A DNA stretch of 17,246 nucleotides from CAYJGN01 sp964369635 (GTDB lineage: Bacteria; Bacillota; Clostridia; Oscillospirales; Ruminococcaceae). The notes below the pieces were generated by a model that was not told the origin of the DNA, searched no databases, and worked only from the letters and a program-made list of their open reading frames with translations. Location of the stretch: contig CAYJGN010000040.1 of assembly GCA_964369635.1 (NCBI GenBank), positions 1-17,246 of the forward strand, written 5' to 3'. Of this stretch, positions 1-6,598 are shown piece by piece (positions within the stretch are counted from its first letter, which is position 1; every line of letters starts with the position of its first letter). The position numbers and the translations under genes are program-made.

Positions 1-1
1 C

Positions 2-70
2 ATCAAAAGCTGTGTTCTTGCTTCAACAATGGGTCCTGGAGTTAAAGTTTCAACAACTAAATATATCTAA
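2..70 (+). CDS. rplA: 50S ribosomal protein L1, C-terminal fragment
   Basis: Only the last 22 codons are inside the window, read in the frame starting at base 2 and ending at TAA 68-70. The peptide contains LASTMGPGVKV, which closely resembles the conserved end of ribosomal protein L1 (typically K-S-x-x-L-x-S-T-M-G-P-G-V/I-K/R-V). L1 binds 23S rRNA at the L1 stalk and can repress its own operon. A terminator follows directly, so this is the end of a transcription unit; the usual partner rplJ is not immediately downstream. The call rests on a short tail, so it is probable and not certain. Confidence 0.8.
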   Translation: MKSCVLASTMGPGVKVSTTKYI

Positions 71-86
71 GATTTATATTTAATTT

Positions 87-119
87 AAAGGGTGGAGTTT
101 TCCGCCCTTTTTGTTTTTT
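87..119 (+). terminator. Intrinsic terminator after the rplA fragment
   Basis: A 9-bp stem (87-95 with 102-110, one G-T wobble) closes a 6-base loop and is followed by a T-rich run through 119. It lies 17 bases after the stop codon and ends the ribosomal-protein transcript. Confidence 0.88.
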
Positions 120-230
120 AGATTTTAATCTATATAAGATTTTTAAGTGGAATATGCCGAAGTATAGCTAATTAGAAAGTAATAAAGTTTACTGTAATTC
201 AAGGTGAACCGCTAAAAGAAAAACAAACTA

Positions 231-259
231 TTTACATAGAAAACTTTATGTGATATGAT
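231..259 (+). promoter_or_regulatory. Sigma-A promoter of the rubredoxin gene
   Basis: TTTACA at 231-236 and TATGAT at 254-259 are separated by exactly 17 bases, both one mismatch from the vegetative consensus. The expected start point is around 266, giving a leader of about 25 bases. The rest of 120-230 is AT-rich and shows nothing else I can support. Confidence 0.75.
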
Positions 260-290
260 TATCTTACTAAATTAAACAGGAGGGGTAATT

Positions 291-464
291 ATGGCGAAAT
301 ATGTTTGTACAGTATGTGGATGGGAATACGATGAGGAAAAAGGTGCAGATGGAATCATGCCGGGCACAGCGTGGGCAGATGTCAGCGAAGATTTTACCTG
401 TCCGTTATGCGGCGTCGGCAAGGATATGTTTGAAGAAGAAGTAATTAATAGCTTAGGCGGTTAA
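291..464 (+). CDS. Rubredoxin
   Basis: This 57-residue protein is a small cytoplasmic electron carrier that holds one iron in a Cys4 site. Both metal knuckles are visible: C6-x-x-C9-G and C37-P-L-C40-G, with the family's aromatic and acidic residues (G10-W-E-Y-D) after the first. The length is slightly above the usual 52-55 residues. A strong AGGAGGGG ribosome binding site at 278-285 sits 5 bases before the ATG. It has its own promoter and terminator, so it is monocistronic. In anaerobes rubredoxin commonly feeds electrons to oxygen- and peroxide-detoxifying enzymes such as rubrerythrin or flavodiiron proteins; no such partner is in the window, so the partner here is unknown. Confidence 0.97.
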   Translation: MAKYVCTVCGWEYDEEKGADGIMPGTAWADVSEDFTCPLCGVGKDMFEEEVINSLGG

Positions 465-478
465 TAACTAAAAATTTT

Positions 479-510
479 AAAGCGGTGAATTATCATCGCT
501 TTATTTTTTT
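479..510 (+). terminator. Intrinsic terminator after rubredoxin
   Basis: A 10-bp stem with one G-T wobble (479-488 with 493-502) closes an ATTA tetraloop and is followed by A then seven T's. It starts 14 bases after the rubredoxin stop. Confidence 0.93.
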
Positions 511-625
511 ATAAATTATCGTTATTTTAACGAATATTTTAAACGTTTAATGCAAGTATAAGAATAAACAATAGCATTATATTATTGAAAACATAAGTCA
601 TATTATACAAAAAATATTGAATATG

Positions 626-654
626 TTGTTTTATATCTGTGAATATGTTATTAT
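626..654 (+). promoter_or_regulatory. Possible promoter of the M23 peptidase gene
   Basis: TTGTTT (626-631), 17 bases, then TATTAT (649-654) is the best-spaced candidate in the very AT-rich 511-717 interval. The -35 element is weak, and other AT-rich hexamers compete. The upstream terminator means some promoter must lie here. Confidence 0.33.
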
Positions 655-717
655 AAAATTGTGCATTGGTTCTATATAAAATAAAGGTTAGGAAATGAGT
701 GAGAAAAGAGGGTTATT

Positions 718-1584
718 ATGAAAAAAATATTATTGTTTTTGTTGTTTTTAATTTTAACAGTACAGTTTTTTGTTGTAAATGCAGTAAATTATGGAAATTA
801 CAGTTGGCACAACCCATTTGGCACTGGTATAACTTATAACGTAACGAGTGACTATGGTGAATCAAGAAATAATAATACAGAATATCATTATGGGATTGAT
901 TATGATGCGCCTAGGGGAAAGGTGTTATATGCAGCACAAAGTGGTCGTGTAGTATATGCGAGTTTTCATTCCTCTTTTGGTAATATTATCGCTGTAAGAA
1001 CATATGATTTAGCCTCAAATGCTAATAGAATTATTTATCATTATGCGCACTTAGAAGATTTCCCTGCAAATTATGTAAGAAATTGGCAAGTGAACGATAT
1101 AATAACCAAAGGTGATGTATTGGGAAGAGTTGGAGAAACCGGAAGTGGTGCAATGGGAGTTCATTTACATTTTCAAGTTATGAATAACAATTTATGGCAT
1201 CAAGGGAACGGGAATAGAGCTCAGAAGCTAGCTCAAACAATAGACCCGAAATTGTTTTATCCAAGTATACACCCAAATCAATTAAATCTACTTCCAACGG
1301 TTATTAGAAGTAGTAGTTCAACTTGCAATTGTATGAATCTAGAATATGATAAAATTGCAAATCCAATTTACAGCATTGACAATACTTTAATAAATTTTGT
1401 TGGGTTAAAACCGTTTTACGATTGGGTAAAATCAAAAGGCGATAGTGAAATTACGATTGTTGACTTTATGATTGAGTTTGATATTTCAACAGAGAAAGTG
1501 GCAGAAATAATGAATAGTGCTGATGTTCCAATTATTTATAACTTGGAGATAATTAAAGCTGCGATTAGAGAAAAAGTTAATTAG
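718..1584 (+). CDS. Secreted M23-family (LytM-type) metallopeptidase with C-terminal module
   Basis: This 288-residue protein is predicted to cut peptide cross-bridges in peptidoglycan outside the membrane. Residues 1-22 form a signal peptide (Lys-Lys, long hydrophobic stretch, likely cleavage after V-N-A22). The M23 core spans about 40-182. Its zinc site is visible as H57-Y-G-I-D61 and H149-L-H151, with H108 in the expected active-site position and the Gly-rich ...GETGSG... segment before H149. All key residues are present, so it should be active. After a short linker with C203-N-C205, residues 215-265 form a module nearly repeated at the end of the next gene. The ribosome binding site is GAGGG, a few bases before the ATG. 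The gene is clearly AT-richer than the housekeeping genes downstream. The family call is firm; the exact substrate bond is not known. Confidence 0.9.
   Translation: MKKILLFLLFLILTVQFFVVNAVNYGNYSWHNPFGTGITYNVTSDYGESRNNNTEYHYGIDYDAPRGKVLYAAQSGRVVYASFHSSFGNIIAVRTYDLASNANRIIYHYAHLEDFPANYVRNWQVNDIITKGDVLGRVGETGSGAMGVHLHFQVMNNNLWHQGNGNRAQKLAQTIDPKLFYPSIHPNQLNLLPTVIRSSSSTCNCMNLEYDKIANPIYSIDNTLINFVGLKPFYDWVKSKGDSEITIVDFMIEFDISTEKVAEIMNSADVPIIYNLEIIKAAIREKVN
1360..1512 (+). other. Shared C-terminal module, copy 1 (in the M23 peptidase)
   Basis: Residues 215-265 of the peptidase align without gaps to the lipoprotein's C-terminus, with 32 of 51 positions identical. Conserved blocks are Y-S-I-D-N, L-I-N-F-V-G, W-V-K-S-K-G-D, D-F-M, E-F-D and E-I-M. 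The pattern looks helical. I do not recognise it as a named domain. Confidence 0.8.
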
Positions 1585-1599
1585 CATTAAACTATGAAA

Positions 1600-1604
1600 G
1601 AGGG
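1600..1604 (+). promoter_or_regulatory. Ribosome binding site that sets the lipoprotein start at TTG 1612
   Basis: GAGGG, within AAAGAGGGTG, ends 7 bases before TTG 1612. It lies inside the longer reading frame that opens at ATG 1594, which has no Shine-Dalgarno sequence of its own. TTG 1612 is therefore preferred. Confidence 0.72.
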
Positions 1605-1611
1605 TGTGATT

Positions 1612-3438
1612 TTGAAAAAGTTGTTTTGGTTAGCAGTTGCAATGGTTTTTTTATCATCTTGCAGTATTATGGAAATAAAGCAAGATGAATCTACTCCAAA
1701 TGTAGATGATTTACCTGTAGATTCACAAGCAGAGCTTTCAAAAGATTACAACCCATATTTTGATGATATGTTCGTTGATTTTAGTGATAACTATGCTGAA
1801 TATGTTAATGATAAGTTTCTTGATGATTTTCTGAAAACGCACTATCCAAAGAGTAATATATTCCAAAATGGCAAATATATAGTTGAAATAGCGGAAGATT
1901 TAAAATCAATAGAAGTTTTCACAGCTGATGATGAGAGTTTGTATATCAGATTAACTCATGAAAATTATGGTAGTGATGGAGAGCTAATATCATATAGCAC
2001 TTATAGCTTTGGTATGTATAGAATTGTTGATATTATTTTTGTCGATGAAGACACTATAGCTGTTATCGATGCTGATATCCGAAGTAATAGCAGTTACATA
2101 ATCAGACTATATAATCTTAAAACAGGGAAGATTATTAGTAGGGACATAAATGGTGGAGATTTGCAGCTGAATTATATTAATGCATCAACATATCTTTTTT
2201 TAGACAGAGGTATATTTGTTGCCGCGAGGTCATCTGATAGTCGAGACTCGCTAAACTACTCAGATTATTATCAATATAATGACGGGAAAATTTTCACAAC
2301 AACTTTTGATTACCATTATAACTACACAATAGAAAATACTGTTGTTTCAATGTCAAAAGACTATTTTGCAAGCTATAATCATCAGTCGGAGAAAATAGAT
2401 GTGTATTATACTTTAAATGGTAATTTAGAGCTTATCCAGTCGGTTGCAGTGGAAGGATATCTCAAATTTCCGATAAACGAAAGCGTGAAACTTAGCGATA
2501 ATGGCGAGATATCGTTTTTAGAGTATGGTGATAATGAGTATCCGATGCCATATCCTGAATTGGAGATTTTAAACCAAGATAGACAAGGGGAATTTGTACC
2601 GAAGTATGATGTTTATATAAGCGATCTAAACAGTTTAACGATAATGAATAAAGCTGGAGATACTATAGATAATATCTCTTCGCTTGACTATATAGATAAT
2701 TACTCGATGTTTTTGGTAACCACCAAAGTGGAGTTTTTGTCAGAGAGTATTATTATTGTCACAACGAATGATGTTTTAGTGCCAAATTCTGGCAATGGAT
2801 ATGTATTATATTATATTTATGATATTGAACGCGATGAAGAGATTGAAATTTCGTCTAATGGTATTGATATTAAGAATGCTTTATCGAGTGATTTTTTCTC
2901 AACAAAAATTGCAAATGGTTTTCTATTCGCAAAGTCATTTCTTTCAAGTGGAGCATATTCGTCATACTATATCTTTGAAAATGAAGGTGAAGTTTTTGTT
3001 CAATATTTTAGCGTTTTGAAAAGCTATTCGTCTGATGAAGCGTTTTATTCAGAGCAGGAAAATCGAGTTACACTTATAGATAGAGAAGCTGATATGGTTG
3101 ATATTTATGAGGTAACAAAAGAGGGGCTTCTCTTTATCGAAACTATAAGCCGCTCTGAGAAGGACGGTGGTCTAACAGGGTCAAACGAGGGGATAGACTT
3201 CAGTGACCCGTTTGACCCAGTATATTCGATAGATAATAAGCTTATAAACTTTGTAGGCACAGAGGTGTTTGAAGAGTGGGTAAAATCAAAAGGCGATGCA
3301 ACCATAACTGTTATTGATTTTATGCTTGAGTTTGATTTGAGCGCTGATGAGCTTTCTGAGATAATGGGTACATCGAGCTTTTATGATATTGACGCTATAG
3401 AAGCAGAGCTTTTAAAGAGGACAGAGAGCGAGTCTTGA
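1612..3438 (+). CDS. Large surface lipoprotein of unknown function
   Basis: I do not recognise the central part of this 608-residue protein. From TTG 1612 it begins M-K-K, a hydrophobic stretch and the lipobox L14-S-S-C17, so C17 should be lipidated and the protein anchored to the outer face of the membrane. An in-frame ATG at 1594 would add six residues before the signal peptide but lacks a ribosome binding site. The body is rich in Asp, Tyr, Ser and Ile and has many short strand-like units (for example I-R-L-Y-N-L-K-T-G-K), which suggests a beta-propeller or similar beta fold; that is inference. No catalytic motif is visible. Residues 535-585 repeat the C-terminal module of the upstream M23 peptidase. 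The gene starts 27 bases after the peptidase stop, so the two are very likely co-transcribed and act together at the cell wall. Confidence 0.82.
   Translation: MKKLFWLAVAMVFLSSCSIMEIKQDESTPNVDDLPVDSQAELSKDYNPYFDDMFVDFSDNYAEYVNDKFLDDFLKTHYPKSNIFQNGKYIVEIAEDLKSIEVFTADDESLYIRLTHENYGSDGELISYSTYSFGMYRIVDIIFVDEDTIAVIDADIRSNSSYIIRLYNLKTGKIISRDINGGDLQLNYINASTYLFLDRGIFVAARSSDSRDSLNYSDYYQYNDGKIFTTTFDYHYNYTIENTVVSMSKDYFASYNHQSEKIDVYYTLNGNLELIQSVAVEGYLKFPINESVKLSDNGEISFLEYGDNEYPMPYPELEILNQDRQGEFVPKYDVYISDLNSLTIMNKAGDTIDNISSLDYIDNYSMFLVTTKVEFLSESIIIVTTNDVLVPNSGNGYVLYYIYDIERDEEIEISSNGIDIKNALSSDFFSTKIANGFLFAKSFLSSGAYSSYYIFENEGEVFVQYFSVLKSYSSDEAFYSEQENRVTLIDREADMVDIYEVTKEGLLFIETISRSEKDGGLTGSNEGIDFSDPFDPVYSIDNKLINFVGTEVFEEWVKSKGDATITVIDFMLEFDLSADELSEIMGTSSFYDIDAIEAELLKRTESES
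3214..3366 (+). other. Shared C-terminal module, copy 2 (in the lipoprotein)
   Basis: Residues 535-585 of the lipoprotein match the end of the M23 peptidase. At the DNA level there is a 21-base identical stretch coding W-V-K-S-K-G-D. Elsewhere the two copies differ mainly by conservative changes, which suggests an old duplication under selection and not a recent copy. Confidence 0.8.
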
Positions 3439-3489
3439 TATAAAACATTGTTCCTTTTTATAAAATTCTGCAATTAATAATTCAACTAC

Positions 3490-3521
3490 AGGGAGGGGAT
3501 GAAAACCCTCCCTTAAATTTT
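3490..3521 (+). terminator. Terminator after the lipoprotein gene
   Basis: A perfect 8-bp GC-rich stem (3490-3497 with 3506-3513) closes an 8-base loop. The T tract is interrupted by A's, so termination may be less sharp than at the other sites. The stretch 3522-3620 shows no gene or other structure I can support. Confidence 0.72.
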
Positions 3522-3621
3522 GTAGTGCGAATAGCTATCTAAGCCTGTCGCTATAAAACATTAAATATAGTGCAAAATTGCATTTGTAAACTTTATTTTA
3601 TCTCCTCTAAATTCTAACGCC

Positions 3622-3650
3622 TTGCAAAATTTAAAAAACTATGCTAAACT
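3622..3650 (+). promoter_or_regulatory. Likely promoter of the FMN riboswitch-ribU transcript
   Basis: TTGCAA (3622-3627) is followed after 17 bases by TAAACT (3645-3650), preceded by TG in the extended -10 position. The start point would be near 3657, just before the riboswitch P1 stem. Confidence 0.55.
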
Positions 3651-3662
3651 ATAAAAAAATAA

Positions 3663-3785
3663 TATGTAGGGGCGAGGTGTAATTCCTCACCGGCGGTAAT
3701 GCAGAGTTTTTCTGTTAGTCCGAGAGCGATAAGCTGATGTGGTGTGATTCCACAACCGACGGTATAGTCCGGATGAAGCGACATA
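3663..3785 (+). ncRNA. FMN riboswitch (RFN element)
   Basis: The aptamer carries the hallmark RFN segments: A-G-G-G-G-C near the start (3668-3673), ATTCCTCACCGGCGGTAAT at 3682-3700, the AGTCCGAGAGC stretch at 3717-3727, then GATTCCACAACCGAC and GGTATAGTCCGGATG further on. P1 pairs TATGT (3663-3667) with ACATA (3781-3785). It senses flavin mononucleotide and should switch off ribU when FMN is plentiful, by allowing the terminator that follows. I did not resolve the competing antiterminator pairing. Confidence 0.95.
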
Positions 3786-3789
3786 AATG

Positions 3790-3819
3790 AGAGCTCCGCT
3801 ATTTTTGCGGAGTTTTTTT
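3790..3819 (+). terminator. Riboswitch-controlled terminator before ribU
   Basis: CTCCGC (3794-3799) pairs with GCGGAG (3807-3812), extended by weaker pairs into a run of seven T's. It lies between the FMN aptamer and the ribU ribosome binding site, the expected expression platform for transcriptional OFF control. Confidence 0.9.
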
Positions 3820-3839
3820 CGTCCCAAAAGGAGAAAAAG

Positions 3840-4382
3840 ATGAAAACACAGCAGAAAAAACTCGTAACAGCAGCACTATTAACAGCAATTTCATTCCTAC
3901 TAATAGCAACAATCAGAGTACCATTCCCACCGGCGCCTTTTCTGGTCTTCGACCTTGGCGACCTACCGCTAATTTTAGCATCATTCATAATAGGCCCATC
4001 ATATGCTCTTATGGCAACGATAGTTGTTAGTCTTTTGCAAGGCTTTTTGCTCTCGGCAGATGGATATGTTGGTGCTTTAATGCATATTCTCTCATCGGGT
4101 TGTTTTGTTGTTATAGCGGGTCTTTTTTATAAGAAAACAAAAAGCGATAAGGGAGCTATAATAGGGCTTATTCTCGGCAGTATCGCCCTTGTTATCGTTA
4201 TGATTGGTTGTAATCTGATTATAACAGTTAATCTATATCATGTGCCGTTTGAAACGGTTGTTGCAATGCTTCCAACTGCTATAATCCCATTTAACCTAAT
4301 TAAAGGAGTGCTTGCGAGTGTTCTTTCATTTGCCGTTTTTAAAGGACTTCCAAAATCAATTAAAAACTCGCTCTCCCATTAG
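3840..4382 (+). CDS. ribU: Riboflavin ECF transporter S-component RibU
   Basis: This 180-residue integral membrane protein is the substrate-binding subunit for riboflavin uptake. It has about six hydrophobic segments and the family's signature loop P-F-L-V-F-D-L-G-D-L-P (around residues 33-43) after the first segment. The N-terminal alanine-rich helix (residues 9-18) resembles the part of S-components that docks onto EcfT. The FMN riboswitch directly upstream independently supports a flavin role. A good ribosome binding site (AAGGAGA) precedes the ATG by about 6 bases. It needs the energising module EcfA1-EcfA2-EcfT, which is encoded at 8827-11337 on another transcript. The separation fits a group II ECF system, where one energising module serves several S-components. 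Confidence 0.94.
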   Translation: MKTQQKKLVTAALLTAISFLLIATIRVPFPPAPFLVFDLGDLPLILASFIIGPSYALMATIVVSLLQGFLLSADGYVGALMHILSSGCFVVIAGLFYKKTKSDKGAIIGLILGSIALVIVMIGCNLIITVNLYHVPFETVVAMLPTAIIPFNLIKGVLASVLSFAVFKGLPKSIKNSLSH

Positions 4383-4389
4383 CCGTTTA

Positions 4390-4418
4390 TTGAAAAATAA
4401 TCCAAAAAATGCTATAAT
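4390..4418 (+). promoter_or_regulatory. Strong sigma-A promoter of the ruvC-to-clpE gene string
   Basis: TTGAAA (4390-4395), 17 bases, TATAAT (4413-4418), with TG in the extended -10 position. This is the best consensus promoter in the window. It begins only 8 bases after the ribU stop, and no terminator hairpin separates them, so ribU transcripts may also read into ruvC. Confidence 0.85.
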
Positions 4419-4448
4419 AATATTTAAAGTAAAATTTGGGGTGATAGC

Positions 4449-4940
4449 ATGAAGATAGTGGGGATAGACCCGGGATATGCAATAGTCGGGTATGGTGTGG
4501 TGGATTTCACTAATAATAAATTCACAACTCTCGACTATGGCGTTGTCACCACAGAGGCGAAAACCCCATTTGAAGATAGACTGCTAAAAGTTTATATAGA
4601 AATTCGTGAGATACTAAAAAAATATAACCCTGATGCCCTGGCCATTGAGCGGCTTTATTTCACCTCAAACCAAAAGACGGCGATAGATGTTGCTCAGGCG
4701 CGAGGTGTTATAGTTCTTGCGGCGCGAAGTCTTGAGATACCTGTTTATGAATATACTCCGCTTCAGGTAAAACAGGCGGTTGTAGGCTATGGTAAGGCTC
4801 TTAAAAAACAGGTTATGGAGATGACGAGAATACTATTAAAGCTTGAACATATTCCAAAACCCGATGATGCTGCAGACGCGCTTGCAATAGCTGTTTGCCA
4901 TGGGCATTGTGCTCGAAGTCTTCGATTTAATTTAAGATGA
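4449..4940 (+). CDS. ruvC: Crossover junction endodeoxyribonuclease RuvC
   Basis: RuvC cuts Holliday junctions symmetrically to finish recombination and fork repair. The 163-residue length is typical. The four acidic catalytic residues are recognisable: D7 in G-I-D-P-G, E67 in A-I-E-R-L-Y-F, and D140 and D143 in D-D-A-A-D-A-L-A. The ribosome binding site is GGGGTGAT just before the ATG. The gene is followed within 10 bases by ruvA, whose ribosome binding site overlaps the ruvC stop, so the two are translationally close. A strong promoter is directly upstream. Confidence 0.97.
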   Translation: MKIVGIDPGYAIVGYGVVDFTNNKFTTLDYGVVTTEAKTPFEDRLLKVYIEIREILKKYNPDALAIERLYFTSNQKTAIDVAQARGVIVLAARSLEIPVYEYTPLQVKQAVVGYGKALKKQVMEMTRILLKLEHIPKPDDAADALAIAVCHGHCARSLRFNLR

Positions 4941-4949
4941 GGAAATATA

Positions 4950-5546
4950 ATGTATTATAGTTTTAGAGGAATGATTTTGCATAAGGATTTTCATAGCGTA
5001 GCACTCGAGTGCGGTGGCGTTGGATATCATTTAAGTGTTTCGCATAATACGGCGGTAGAGCTTCCCGCAGTTGGCGAGCAGGTATTTTTATATGCTCATT
5101 TAACTGTTCGTGAAGGATCTATGGAGCTTTGCGGATTTATAAAGGAAAATGAGCTTGCCGCATTTAAACTGCTGACTGCCGTTTCGGGTGTTGGAGTACG
5201 GGCGGCGCTATCAATTCTTTCAGAGATGACCTTTGAGAGCGTTGCAACTGCTATTTCAGTTGGTGACTTTAAAGCGTTTACAAAAGCATCGGGCGTTGGC
5301 CCAAAGCTTGCACAGAGGATTGTTTTAGAGCTCAAAGATAAGTTTAAAGGGATAAATATAGATAATGTTGATTTCGTTGTTGGAACGGCCCCTGTTGCCA
5401 ATGGTTCTATGAGCGAAGCAATTGAGGCGCTATGTGCGCTTGGGTTTGCAAAGTCGGCAGTTGCCGCCGCTCTATCAGGACTTACTGGTCTTGAAACAGA
5501 TGAACTTATAAAAAGAGGGCTTGCCGCTTTATCGGGGAGAAAGTAG
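4950..5546 (+). CDS. ruvA: Holliday junction branch migration protein RuvA
   Basis: RuvA binds the four-way junction as a tetramer and loads the RuvB motors. The 198-residue protein has the N-terminal OB-fold region (about 1-62, starting M-Y-Y-S-F-R-G), the double helix-hairpin-helix region with S-G-V-G-V-R and S-G-V-G-P-K-L-A motifs (about 70-135), and a C-terminal RuvB-contacting helical domain (about 150-198, S-E-A-I-E-A-L-C-A-L-G). The acidic pin between the OB strands is not obvious at this depth. It lies between ruvC and ruvB, in the order ruvC-ruvA-ruvB. Confidence 0.97.
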   Translation: MYYSFRGMILHKDFHSVALECGGVGYHLSVSHNTAVELPAVGEQVFLYAHLTVREGSMELCGFIKENELAAFKLLTAVSGVGVRAALSILSEMTFESVATAISVGDFKAFTKASGVGPKLAQRIVLELKDKFKGINIDNVDFVVGTAPVANGSMSEAIEALCALGFAKSAVAAALSGLTGLETDELIKRGLAALSGRK

Positions 5547-5552
5547 GGGGAT

Positions 5553-6575
5553 ATGGACGATAATTTTGATTTCGATTTTGAAACAAGACTGCTTAGCACC
5601 GAGAGCCAAGGTGAAATAACCGATGGTGATGTTTCCCTTCGCCCCTCATCAATAGAAGAGTATATCGGGCAAGAGAAGGCTAAAGAAAACCTTAAAATAT
5701 TCATACAAGCGGCAAAAAACCGAGGTGAGAGCCTTGATCACTTGCTGCTATATGGTCCTCCAGGTCTTGGTAAAACCACCCTTGCAGGAATAGTTGCAAA
5801 TGAGATGGGAGTAAATATTAGAATAACCTCAGGCCCTGCCATTGAAAAACCGGGAGACCTTGCAGCTCTGCTTACCAACTTATCGGCTGGCGATGTTCTT
5901 TTTATCGATGAAATTCACAGGCTATCGCGAGCGGTTGAAGAGATTTTATACCCGGCGATGGAGGATTATGCTCTTGATATAATTATCGGAAAAGGGCCGA
6001 CTGCGCGAAGCATTCGGATAGATTTGCCAAGATTTACCCTAATTGGAGCAACAACAAGAGCAGGCCAGCTCTCAACTCCGCTATATGATAGATTTGGCGT
6101 TATATTAAAGCTTGATTTATATAAAGTGGAAGATATAGAGCAGATAGTTTTGCGAAGTGCTTCTATTTTAGGGATAGAAACCACCGATGATGGTGCGCTT
6201 GAGATAGCAAAGAGGAGCAGAGGTACCCCTCGTATAGCGAACAGGATTTTGAAAAGGGTGCGAGACTTTGCGCAGACGCTTGGGGACGGAATAATTGATA
6301 AAAAGATAGCGGATGTTGCTCTATCAAGGCTTGAGATTGATGCAATAGGACTTGATGCAACCGATAGAAGATTGCTTGAAGTTATACTGCAAAACTTTGC
6401 AGGCGGTCCTGTTGGACTTGAAACGCTTGCAGCGGCACTCGGCGAAGAGAGCGTAACAATTGAAGATACCTATGAGCCATATCTTATCCAACTTGGATTT
6501 TTACAGCGAACACCAAGAGGACGTATGGCAACAGCGATAGCTGCAAAGCATATAGGTATGGAATATTTGGGATAA
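5553..6575 (+). CDS. ruvB: Holliday junction branch migration ATPase RuvB
   Basis: RuvB is a hexameric AAA+ motor that pulls DNA through the RuvA-bound junction. The 340-residue protein shows Walker A G68-P-P-G-L-G-K-T-T76, Walker B F-I-D119-E120-I-H-R, a sensor-1 segment I-G-A-T-T-R, and the arginine finger in Y-D-R-F-G. Its C-terminal winged-helix domain includes L-G-E-E-S-V-T-I-E-D and ends with the usual T-P-R-G-R segment. Length and motif order are standard. It starts 6 bases after the ruvA stop, preceded by GGGGG. Confidence 0.98.
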   Translation: MDDNFDFDFETRLLSTESQGEITDGDVSLRPSSIEEYIGQEKAKENLKIFIQAAKNRGESLDHLLLYGPPGLGKTTLAGIVANEMGVNIRITSGPAIEKPGDLAALLTNLSAGDVLFIDEIHRLSRAVEEILYPAMEDYALDIIIGKGPTARSIRIDLPRFTLIGATTRAGQLSTPLYDRFGVILKLDLYKVEDIEQIVLRSASILGIETTDDGALEIAKRSRGTPRIANRILKRVRDFAQTLGDGIIDKKIADVALSRLEIDAIGLDATDRRLLEVILQNFAGGPVGLETLAAALGEESVTIEDTYEPYLIQLGFLQRTPRGRMATAIAAKHIGMEYLG

Positions 6576-6598
6576 ATATTTATAAGTGAGGTAATATT

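Noticed and set aside
1360..3366. The shared module as a sign of a frameshifted or duplicated gene
   Set aside because: Both genes are intact and unrelated outside the module, and each copy ends properly within its own reading frame.
3441..3561. TATAAAACATT occurs twice, after the lipoprotein gene and 110 bases on
   Set aside because: An 11-base AT-rich match in AT-rich DNA is expected by chance, and no element lies between the copies.
3105..5704. Several long open frames on the minus strand (for example 3105-3305, 3644-3988 and 5096-5704)
   Set aside because: They lie opposite well-identified plus-strand genes or the FMN riboswitch, have no recognisable domains, and their composition follows the gene on the other strand.
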